Positions 6,008 to 11,293 of a stretch of 11,582 nucleotides of DNA are shown in pieces. Within the stretch, counting starts at the first letter, position 1, and each line of letters starts with the position of its first letter. A model generated the notes under the pieces. It made no database searches. It saw only the letters and a program-made list of their open reading frames with translations, and was not told the origin of the DNA. The stretch comes from Candidatus Nomurabacteria bacterium RIFCSPLOWO2_01_FULL_46_18 (GTDB lineage: Bacteria; Patescibacteriota; Minisyncoccia; Phycocordibacterales; UBA9973), in assembly GCA_001786015.1 (NCBI GenBank), contig MFVH01000025.1:1414-12995 (forward strand), written 5' to 3'. The position numbers and the translations under genes were made by a program.

Positions 6008-6078
6008 AATATTTTTTTACTAATTTTCTGCGCTACTAATTTTAGTTTCGACAAACTAAGAGCGCATTTTCTTATCAT
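6004..6078 (-). CDS. Candidate 24-codon leader ORF overlapping the S-layer start (ATGA)
   Basis: A short frame starts MIRKCALSLSKLKLVAQKI and ends in a TGA that overlaps the ATG of the S-layer-like gene as ATGA. The peptide is strongly basic and could be an amphipathic helix. GGGGGAAG lies just before its ATG with a short spacing, while the S-layer gene itself lacks any ribosome binding site, so translational coupling is conceivable. The frame spans the leader hairpin at 6030-6065. At this length a chance frame is a serious alternative. Confidence 0.25.
   Translation of the reverse strand: MIRKCALSLSKLKLVAQKISKKIL
6030..6065 (-). promoter_or_regulatory. Nested hairpin in the 5' leader of the S-layer-like gene
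   Basis: On the minus strand an outer helix GCGCT/AGCGC (6061-6065 with 6030-6034) encloses TTAGTTT-GTCG-AAACTAA, a perfect 7-base-pair hairpin (6042-6059). The AACTAA arm can alternatively pair with a second TTAGT (6035-6039) or a third (6019-6023), the last one lying close to the start codon. Such structure may protect the mRNA or control initiation. Confidence 0.5.
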
Positions 6079-6143
6079 TACTTCCCCCGCATTAATTTTT
6101 AATAAATAATAATGAGCGGGCAAAAATAATGAACAGATATAAA

Positions 6144-6165
6144 CTTACATCGTTCCGACGTAAAG
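6144..6165 (-). promoter_or_regulatory. Stem-loop near the 5' end of the S-layer transcript
   Basis: On the minus strand CTTTACGTC pairs with GATGTAAG (8 base pairs with one bulged T and one G-U pair) around a GGAAC loop. It would lie about 14-35 bases from the predicted transcript start, where 5' stem-loops commonly protect against decay. Confidence 0.45.
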
Positions 6166-6185
6166 CCGGAGCAATGACAATTGCT

Positions 6186-6214
6186 ATTATAATACGCCCC
6201 TAAAATATGGGCAA
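6186..6214 (-). promoter_or_regulatory. Strong promoter of the S-layer-like gene
   Basis: TTGCCC (6209-6214), a 17-base spacer and a perfect TATAAT (6186-6191) on the minus strand. The start near 6179 gives a leader of about 170 bases before the ATG at 6007. This long leader contrasts with the leaderless genes around it and fills most of the 280-base gap 6008-6287. Confidence 0.75.
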
Positions 6215-6223
6215 TATTACCTT

Positions 6224-6232
6224 TGTGGATAA
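6224..6232 (-). promoter_or_regulatory. Perfect DnaA-box match upstream of the S-layer promoter
   Basis: The minus strand reads TTATCCACA, the consensus DnaA box, 10 bases upstream of the -35 box. A single box is not an origin. It could be a DnaA-responsive site or a chance match; a weaker TTATGCACA occurs at 3365-3373. Confidence 0.3.
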
Positions 6233-6287
6233 CTCCTATTGTATGTGACGAATATAAAGGGCCAAAACTTACAACCGGTAAATCGGG

Positions 6288-6998
6288 CTATTTTTTAACG
6301 AAATATCTGCTCCATCTTTTCGCCCCCGTTCGGTAAAGGACATTGTCCTTTACCATAGAAATAAGCTCCCTTTGGAGTGTCTTTTCGCTTATTGCTTGTC
6401 CTTTAGATTTTAGCGCCTCTTCAATGTCCTTGATGCTCATCCCTCCCGCTTTATCCTTTAAGATATTTTTTATATTTTCCCTTCTTTGGTTTTTGTGCTC
6501 ATTTGATTTGTCCGATATATTCTGAAGGGCATGAAGCAGAGTGCCTCCTCTCTGTACACCGATCCGAGTTTTTTGTCCTTTAGATGAAGCGGACAATAAT
6601 TCTCTATCAGCACTATTTGCAAAAAGTTCAGATAGGACAACCGGACTTCGATGCATACCTTTGATTGATCTCTCGAGCTCTAAAAACTCTTTTTTAAGAA
6701 TGGTGAAGTTCATTTCCGAAATCAAGTTGATTGCCGAGGCGATATCCAAGAAGGACAAAATTTCAGTAATTTTGCCGGGCGCGTTGCCGAGAGTTCCATG
6801 AGTGTCCGATATGATTTCTACCCCCAATGTCCTTAATTTATTTCGCAGAGGCTCCTCCTTGTCCATTATGTCCGTGACCATGTAAAGCGCCATAATAAGC
6901 TTATTGGTTTTACCGGATGAAATGAAAGAGGGGCTGTCCTTTAAAGAAATGTCCGTCACAGAATCGGAGTCCTTAAGACTATTATTATCTCCAATCAT
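6288..6998 (-). CDS. Winged-helix protein whose gene is packed with GGACA/TGTCC motifs
   Basis: A 236-residue protein. The start at 6998 (MIGDNNSLKDSDSVTDISLK) is chosen because a strong promoter ends 6 bases before it. A longer frame to 7109 would run through that promoter and a palindromic repeat. Residues 1-30 are low complexity with repeated LKDS. Residues 31-125 are mostly helical (KLIMALYMVTDIMDKEEPLR, then ILSFLDIASAINLISEMNF), a domain I recall from Parcubacteria without a named function. Residues 171-236 form a winged-helix domain (RRENIKNILKDKAGGMSIKD, SEKTLQRELISMVKDNVLYR, KRWSRYF). It is probably a DNA-binding regulator. Fifteen GGACA/TGTCC pentamers fall within the coding region, in more than one reading frame, and two more frame its promoter, suggesting autoregulation. 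It is divergent from ftsK. Confidence 0.85.
   Translation of the reverse strand: MIGDNNSLKDSDSVTDISLKDSPSFISSGKTNKLIMALYMVTDIMDKEEPLRNKLRTLGVEIISDTHGTLGNAPGKITEILSFLDIASAINLISEMNFTILKKEFLELERSIKGMHRSPVVLSELFANSADRELLSASSKGQKTRIGVQRGGTLLHALQNISDKSNEHKNQRRENIKNILKDKAGGMSIKDIEEALKSKGQAISEKTLQRELISMVKDNVLYRTGAKRWSRYFVKK
6332..6354. repeat. 23-base perfect palindrome inside the winged-helix gene
   Basis: Arms GGTAAAGGACA (6332-6342) and TGTCCTTTACC (6344-6354) are exact inverted repeats around a single T. It encodes MVKDNVLYR in the winged-helix domain, so it is also coding. It contains two of the GGACA-type pentamers facing each other and is the best operator-like site in the window. Confidence 0.7.
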
Positions 6999-7019
6999 TT
7001 GTCCATTATATATAGGACA
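6338..7019. repeat. Dispersed cluster of 17 GGACA/TGTCC pentamers
   Basis: Plus-strand starts: GGACA at 6338, 6591, 6635, 6753, 7015; TGTCC at 6344, 6397, 6425, 6509, 6574, 6803, 6828, 6860, 6869, 6935, 6950, 7000. Twelve read GGACA on the coding strand, usually preceded by A-A, A-C or A-T. About 1.4 would be expected by chance in 711 bases of even composition. Both KD-type (G-GAC-A) and KGQ-type (GGA-CA) frames occur, so the repetition is at the nucleotide level and not just in the protein. Confidence 0.75.
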
Positions 7020-7032
7020 CCAGAGAATGCAA
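7005..7032 (-). promoter_or_regulatory. Promoter of the winged-helix gene, framed by TGTCC...GGACA (leaderless)
   Basis: TTGCAT (7027-7032), a 16-base spacer, and TATAAT (7005-7010), ending 6 bases before the ATG at 6998. The inverted pair TGTCC (7000-7004) and GGACA (7015-7019) brackets the -10 box, a position where a bound protein would block transcription. The -35 box overlaps the end of palindromic element copy 3. Confidence 0.75.
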
Positions 7033-7077
7033 CCCCCTCTCTCCACAATTTTTATTATGGAGAGGGGCAAAAGGGGT
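7031..7077. repeat. GC-rich palindromic element, copy 3, between divergent promoters
   Basis: Begins AACCCC and ends GGGGT, with an inner palindrome CTCTCCA...TGGAGAG around an AT-rich centre (CAATTTTTATTA) and the tail GGGGCAAAAGGGGTG. The core closely resembles copy 2. It separates the -35 regions of the winged-helix gene and ftsK. Confidence 0.75.
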
Positions 7078-7086
7078 GAAGTATAT

Positions 7087-7094
7087 GCTAAAAT
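7087..7094 (+). promoter_or_regulatory. Probable extended -10 promoter of the ftsK operon
   Basis: TGC-TAAAAT (-10 box 7089-7094) has the extended TG, but no good -35 box lies 16-18 bases upstream because element copy 3 occupies that stretch. The start would be near 7101, giving a leader of about 57 bases. Confidence 0.45.
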
Positions 7095-7133
7095 ACATAA
7101 ACATGGCAAAAAATGCCATCGCCTTTGGCGGGG

Positions 7134-7157
7134 TCCCGCAGAAAGCGGGAGAAAATT
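7134..7157 (+). promoter_or_regulatory. ftsK ribosome binding site partly closed by a hairpin
   Basis: GGGAG (7147-7151) lies 6 bases before the ATG at 7158 and is the clearest Shine-Dalgarno-like site in the window. Its GGGA is the 3' arm of a perfect 6-base-pair hairpin, TCCCGC (7134-7139) with GCGGGA (7145-7150), which would hide it when folded. It decides the start at 7158 over the earlier ATG at 7113. Confidence 0.5.
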
Positions 7158-9287
7158 ATGAGAAAGAACAGAAAGAAAAACGGCAAAGAATATTCAAACG
7201 GATTGAAAAGTCAAACCAAGCATGGGATACTCTCGGTAATTTTTTTTGTTTTAGCAATATTTTTTTTAATGTCCGCGCTTAAAATTGCCGGAGTTGCCGG
7301 TGAATTTTTTTACGAAAAACTGCAATATCTCTTGGGGGTCGGCTACATTCTACTGCCCATCCTCTTCGCTCTGCTCGGAGTCTCTTATTTAAAATCCGGG
7401 GCTCCAAATATAGGGTGGATGCGTCTCGCGAGTTCGATAATTTTTTTACTCTCGAGTCTTGGCATCATTGATATTTTATCGAAGACGCACGCCGGTGGAC
7501 TCTTGGGAGAAATCCTATCCACGCCCTTCGTTTCTCTTTTTGACGTTTACGCGAGCATTGTCTTTCTCTTAGCCCTGCTCACAATTTCAATTCTGGTTAT
7601 CTTCGACGCTAGGATAAGTTTCGGAGCGGTCTTAAAAATCCGCGATTGGCTAAAAAAACGAAAAGAAAAAGCGCAGGAGTTCCCGGTAAAAATAGAAGAG
7701 TCGGAAGTATCGGTGCGGGAAGAAGTGATGAAGGAACCCGTTGAAGAGACAGAAGAGAAAGAAGCGGAATCAAAAATATCAAAAACCGAGGAAGAAGAAA
7801 TACCGATCCGGAAAAGGCGAAGCAGTTCCGCTTACACTCCCCCGCCTCTTTCCCTCTTAGAACCGGATCAGGGCAAACCGAATACGGGCGACATCAAAGC
7901 GAACGCGAACATCATCAAGCGAACTCTCGCGAACTTCGGCATCGAAGTGGAGATGGACGAAATTACCATCGGTCCAACCGTTACCCGCTACGCCTTGAAG
8001 CCGGCGGAGGGAATGAAACTCTCGCGGATTGTCGCCCTGCAGAATGATCTGGCGCTCGCCCTGGCCGCGCATCCTTTAAGGATCGAGGCGCCGATCCCGG
8101 GAAAGTCGCTGGTCGGTATTGAAATTCCCAATCGAATAAAGTCGATCGTTGGTCTAGCTACGCTTCTCGCCGATGATAAATTTCAGAATTCTTCAAAACC
8201 GCTCACTATTGCTCTGGGTCGCGAGATTTCCGGTCGGGCAGTCTTCGGGAATCTAGCCAAAATGCCTCATCTGCTGGTCGCGGGAACAACTGGAAGCGGA
8301 AAGTCGGTCACCATCCACTCAATGGTTACTTCGCTTCTTTATCGGAACTCTCCGGACGATCTTAAATTGATTATGATCGACCCGAAGCGAGTGGAACTCA
8401 CTCTTTATAACAATATTCCTCATCTTTTAACGCCGGTTATTACCGAAGCAAAAAGGGCGATCCTGGCGCTCAAGTGGGCGGCCAAAGAAATGGATCGCCG
8501 CTATGATATTTTGGAAGCCGAATCGGTGAGGGACATCGAGTCTTATCATAAAAATGTCTGGAATAAAAACCCCCTCCCTTCCTCCCCCCAGGGGGGAGGT
8601 GCCGAAGGCGAAGGGGGTCTGGACCGCCTGCCCTATATTCTCATTATCATTGATGAGTTAGCCGATATTATGAGTACTTATCCAAGGGAACTGGAGTCGG
8701 CTATAGTTCGCCTGGCGCAGATGTCCCGGGCGGTCGGCATCCACCTCATTCTTTCTACCCAGCGTCCGGAGGTGAATATCATCACCGGCCTGATCAAGGC
8801 CAACATTCCCGCCAGAATCGCGCTCAAGGTTTCTTCCCAGATTGACTCGCGCACTATACTGGATACCGGCGGAGCGGAGAAATTGCTGGGAGCCGGCGAT
8901 ATGCTCTATTCTTCTGGTGAAACTCCACCGGAGAGATTACAGTCGGCTTTTATCTCTGAAACCGAAGTGAAAAAGGTTGTAAAATATCTGGCCGACAATT
9001 ATAAAGATGAAGTTTCTGACGAAATCGCATTCAGCGAGGGATCCATTTCGGCGGACAAAAACATTTTCGAGAGCGCGATAGATGACTCCGAACCCGATGA
9101 CGAGATGTACGAAGAGGCGCGCGCTTGCGTCGTCGAAGCGGGCAAGGCGTCCACTTCCTATCTCCAGCGAAAATTAAAACTGGGTTACGCGCGGGCGGCG
9201 CGGCTGATGGATATGCTCGAAGAACGCGGAGTGATCGGCCCGGGCGACGGAGCGAAACCCCGAGAAGTATTGGAAAAAATCGAATAA
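7158..9287 (+). CDS. ftsK: DNA translocase FtsK
   Basis: A 709-residue FtsK/SpoIIIE protein that pumps chromosomal DNA through the division septum. Four transmembrane segments lie at about residues 23-45, 58-78, 88-107 and 126-150. A charged linker follows (about 165-235). The motor begins at about 245 (KANANIIKRTLANFGIEVEM, the alpha subdomain), with Walker A GTTGSGKS at 376-383, LIMIDPKR after it, and Walker B IIIDELADIM around 499. The C-terminal gamma winged helix (about 651-709, YEEARACVVEAGKASTSYLQ and GYARAARLMDMLEERGVIGP) is the DNA-reading domain. Residues 472-488 (PLPSSPQGGGAEGEGGL), just before Walker B, are encoded by an inserted palindromic element and interrupt the usual VWNK...LPYI stretch. 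The start at 7158 follows a GGGAG site. It heads an operon with the 112-residue gene and recA. Confidence 0.95.
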   Translation: MRKNRKKNGKEYSNGLKSQTKHGILSVIFFVLAIFFLMSALKIAGVAGEFFYEKLQYLLGVGYILLPILFALLGVSYLKSGAPNIGWMRLASSIIFLLSSLGIIDILSKTHAGGLLGEILSTPFVSLFDVYASIVFLLALLTISILVIFDARISFGAVLKIRDWLKKRKEKAQEFPVKIEESEVSVREEVMKEPVEETEEKEAESKISKTEEEEIPIRKRRSSSAYTPPPLSLLEPDQGKPNTGDIKANANIIKRTLANFGIEVEMDEITIGPTVTRYALKPAEGMKLSRIVALQNDLALALAAHPLRIEAPIPGKSLVGIEIPNRIKSIVGLATLLADDKFQNSSKPLTIALGREISGRAVFGNLAKMPHLLVAGTTGSGKSVTIHSMVTSLLYRNSPDDLKLIMIDPKRVELTLYNNIPHLLTPVITEAKRAILALKWAAKEMDRRYDILEAESVRDIESYHKNVWNKNPLPSSPQGGGAEGEGGLDRLPYILIIIDELADIMSTYPRELESAIVRLAQMSRAVGIHLILSTQRPEVNIITGLIKANIPARIALKVSSQIDSRTILDTGGAEKLLGAGDMLYSSGETPPERLQSAFISETEVKKVVKYLADNYKDEVSDEIAFSEGSISADKNIFESAIDDSEPDDEMYEEARACVVEAGKASTSYLQRKLKLGYARAARLMDMLEERGVIGPGDGAKPREVLEKIE
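8569..8618. repeat. GC-rich palindromic element, copy 4, in frame inside ftsK
   Basis: Bounded by ACCCCC (8569-8574) and GGGGGT (8613-8618), with a perfect inner hairpin CCTCCCCCC-A-GGGGGGAGG (8581-8599). It adds 17 codons (472-488) without breaking the frame and sits a few residues before the Walker B strand, in what should be a surface loop. Confidence 0.85.
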
Positions 9288-9299
9288 GATGACCCCAAA

Positions 9300-9638
9300 A
9301 TGACTCAAGATGCAAAGAAAATAGTAAAAATTATTTCTATCTCGCTTTTTACTCTGTTTATAATCATTTACGCGTTTTTCCGCTCTCGAGACCTCATCTT
9401 CGGGGTAAAAATCAGAAATGTAACCTTAAAACAGAGCGAAAACATTGTAAGATTGGAAGGGAACGCGAAAAACGCGATTAACCTTACACTCCTCGACCGT
9501 GAAATTTCAATCGACCAGGAGGGAAACTTTTACGAAACGATTGCATTACTTCCAGGATATAATATAGTGAGCATGGGCGCCTTGGATAAATTCGGAAACC
9601 GAGACGAAAAAAGTTATCAATTAATTTTAGAAAAATAA
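9300..9638 (+). CDS. Membrane-anchored Ig-like protein between ftsK and recA
   Basis: A 112-residue protein starting MTQDAKKIVKIISISLFTLF. One transmembrane segment at about residues 9-26 is followed by RSR and an exported domain. Residues 40-112 (VTLKQSENIVRLEGNAKNAI, LTLLDREISIDQEGNFYETI, LLPGYNIVSMGALDKFGN) have the strand pattern of a bacterial Ig-like or glucodextranase-B-like domain, as found in cell-wall proteins. The function is unknown. It starts 12 bases after ftsK and its TAA overlaps the recA ATG as TAATG, so it is co-transcribed and recA translation may be coupled to it. No Shine-Dalgarno sequence is seen. Its position between two DNA-handling genes may reflect a division role or simple operon packing. 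Confidence 0.85.
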   Translation: MTQDAKKIVKIISISLFTLFIIIYAFFRSRDLIFGVKIRNVTLKQSENIVRLEGNAKNAINLTLLDREISIDQEGNFYETIALLPGYNIVSMGALDKFGNRDEKSYQLILEK

Positions 9639-10702
9639 TGAGCAAAAAAGATAAGGAAGAGAAAGGTGGTTCGCTGATTTTGGAAGATACTTTAAAAGCG
9701 ATTCAAACAAAATTCGGCGAGGGGGCAATTATGAAGATGGGAGATACGCCGAAAGTGGGAATCAATACGATCCCGACCGGATCTCTCGGCTTGGACATGG
9801 CGCTGGGGGTTGGCGGGGTACCACGCGGGAGAATTATTGAAATCTTCGGCCCGGAATCTTCCGGCAAAACGACTCTGGCTCTGCACATTGTCGCCGAAGC
9901 GCAAAAGCTCGACGGAATTTGCGCTTACATTGACGCCGAGCATGCGATGGATCCTGAATACTCGAAAAAGCTCGGAGTGAATATAAACGACCTTCTTATC
10001 TCCCAGCCGGATACCGGCGAACAAGCGCTCGATATCGTGGAGAGCTTGGTGCGCACGGGGAAAATCGACGTGGTGGTTATCGATTCAGTCGCGGCGCTCA
10101 CTCCGAAAGACGAGATCGAGGGCGATATGGGAGCGTATCACGTCGGAAAGCAAGCCCGACTTATGTCTCAAGCGCTCCGCAAATTAACCGCCCTGGTTGC
10201 CAAATCAAAGACCGTGGTCATTTTTATAAATCAAATCCGCATGCAAATCGGGGTGATGTTCGGCAATCCGGAAACGACTCCCGGGGGGAAGGCGCTCAAA
10301 TTCTACACTTCGGTCCGATTGGATATTCGAAGGATTGCCCAAATTAAAAAGGGGGACGAAATAGTCGGCTCGCGCACGCGAGTGAAGGTGGTGAAAAACA
10401 AAGTCGCCGCCCCTTTCAAGCAGACGGAATTCGACATTATTTACAACGAAGGAATTTCCAAAGAAGGGGAAATCATGGCGCTGGGGGAAAAATTCAAGAT
10501 AGTCGAAAAAAGCGGAAATTCATATTTTTATATACCCCTACCCCACCTCCCCCTTACCAAGGGGGAGGAGAAAGGAGGGGGTCAAGAAAAAATAAAGTTG
10601 GGTGTCGGGTACGACAACACCCGCACATTTCTGAAAGAGAATTCAAAAATCGCCGGACAAATACTAAAAGAGATCAGAAAAAAATTTGCTGAACAAATTT
10701 AA
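9638..10702 (+). CDS. recA: Recombinase RecA with a palindromic-element insertion
   Basis: A 354-residue RecA, which forms filaments on single-stranded DNA for homologous recombination and induces the SOS response where present. Walker A is GPESSGKTT (71-79). The IDSVAAL Walker B strand, the EIEGDMG loop L1 region, and the NQIRMQIGVMFGNPETTPGG loop L2 region are all intact, so it should be active. Residues 300-316 (PLPHLPLTKGEEKGGGQ) are encoded by an inserted palindromic element in the C-terminal domain, between the SYF strand and the conserved KLGVGYDNTRTFLKEN segment. The protein ends KKFAEQI without the long acidic tail of E. coli RecA. Its ATG overlaps the preceding stop (TAATG), and no ribosome binding site is visible. 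Confidence 0.97.
   Translation: MSKKDKEEKGGSLILEDTLKAIQTKFGEGAIMKMGDTPKVGINTIPTGSLGLDMALGVGGVPRGRIIEIFGPESSGKTTLALHIVAEAQKLDGICAYIDAEHAMDPEYSKKLGVNINDLLISQPDTGEQALDIVESLVRTGKIDVVVIDSVAALTPKDEIEGDMGAYHVGKQARLMSQALRKLTALVAKSKTVVIFINQIRMQIGVMFGNPETTPGGKALKFYTSVRLDIRRIAQIKKGDEIVGSRTRVKVVKNKVAAPFKQTEFDIIYNEGISKEGEIMALGEKFKIVEKSGNSYFYIPLPHLPLTKGEEKGGGQEKIKLGVGYDNTRTFLKENSKIAGQILKEIRKKFAEQI
10534..10582. repeat. GC-rich palindromic element, copy 5, in frame inside recA
   Basis: Bounded by ACCCC (10534-10538) and GGGGT (10578-10582), with a perfect inner hairpin CCTCCCCCTT-ACC-AAGGGGGAGG (10546-10568). It contributes 17 codons read in the same frame as the ftsK copy: both start P-L-P from CCCCT and end with GGG-GGT. 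Confidence 0.85.
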
Positions 10703-10714
10703 TTTTGTTAATAT
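10686..10714 (+). promoter_or_regulatory. Promoter of efp overlapping the recA end (leaderless)
   Basis: TTGCTG (10686-10691), a 17-base spacer, and TAATAT (10709-10714), ending 6 bases before the ATG at 10721. The -35 box lies in the last recA codons. The spacing matches the other leaderless genes in the window, but read-through from recA is also possible. Confidence 0.55.
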
Positions 10715-10720
10715 CTCCCA

Positions 10721-11293
10721 ATGCTTCAATACAATGAAATCCGGGAGAAAAAAATAATTATCTATAACGGCGAGCCGGCTGAAGTAGTCGAGTCGCACGT
10801 CGCTCGCACTCAACAGCGCAAGCCGCAGAATCAAGTCAAATTGAAAAGCTTGATTTCCGGAAAAACCATTGCCGCCACGTTTCACGTCTCCGACACGGCC
10901 GAAGAGGCGGAAATAAAAAAGCGAGATATCACTTTTTTGTATTTTAACAAAGGAGAATTTTGGTTCTGTGATTCGAACGACAAAAGCAATCGATTTAAAT
11001 TAGACGAGTCGCTTATAGGTGACGCTACAAAATTTTTAAAACAAAATCAAAATGTTACAGCGCTGATTTGGGATAATGAAGAAGAGGAGCGGATAATCAA
11101 ACTGGCGCTTCCGATTAAAATGGAATTCAAAGTAAAGATTGCCCCACCGGCCGTCCGCGGTGACACTTCCAAAGGAGGCAATAAAATAATTACTTTAGAA
11201 AATGGGACAACCATTTCTGCTCCGCTATTTATAAATGAGGGCGACACTATCCGGGTCAATACTGAAACTGGATTGTATGCGGAAAGAGTCTAA
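10721..11293 (+). CDS. efp: Translation elongation factor P
   Basis: A 190-residue EF-P of normal length, which binds between the P and E sites of ribosomes stalled on polyproline and speeds peptide bond formation. The N-terminal KOW-like domain (about 1-65, KIIIYNGEPAEVVESHVART), the central OB domain (about 66-128) and the C-terminal OB domain (about 129-190, TTISAPLFINEGDTIRVNTE then TGLYAERV) are all present. The tip loop that normally reads PGKG or PGRG and carries the modified Lys or Arg is here TQQRKP (30-35). Ungapped alignment to E. coli puts Gln32 at the modified position, with Arg33 and Lys34 next to it. It lies 18 bases after recA and appears to have its own leaderless promoter. 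Its stop abuts the rpsR stop. Confidence 0.95.
   Translation: MLQYNEIREKKIIIYNGEPAEVVESHVARTQQRKPQNQVKLKSLISGKTIAATFHVSDTAEEAEIKKRDITFLYFNKGEFWFCDSNDKSNRFKLDESLIGDATKFLKQNQNVTALIWDNEEEERIIKLALPIKMEFKVKIAPPAVRGDTSKGGNKIITLENGTTISAPLFINEGDTIRVNTETGLYAERV

Noticed and set aside
6224..6232. Replication origin suggested by a perfect DnaA box
   Set aside because: Only one perfect box and one weaker match far away (3365-3373); no cluster, no dnaA or dnaN nearby. About 0.35 matches to TTATNCACA are expected by chance in a window this size.
1426..7077. CRISPR array suggested by repeated GC-rich palindromes
   Set aside because: The copies are kilobases apart, vary in length and are not separated by regular spacers; no cas genes are present.
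6999..7109. N-terminal extension of the 236-residue winged-helix protein by 37 residues
   Set aside because: The extension is encoded by the promoter and palindromic element copy 3, is unlike the rest of the protein, and a TATAAT ends 6 bases before the internal ATG at 6998.
1426..10582. Palindromic elements as FtsK-orienting sequences
   Set aside because: GGAGAGGG-like octamers are present, but the elements are palindromic and so lack the strand polarity needed to direct FtsK, and no exact GGGNAGGG was found in the copies examined.
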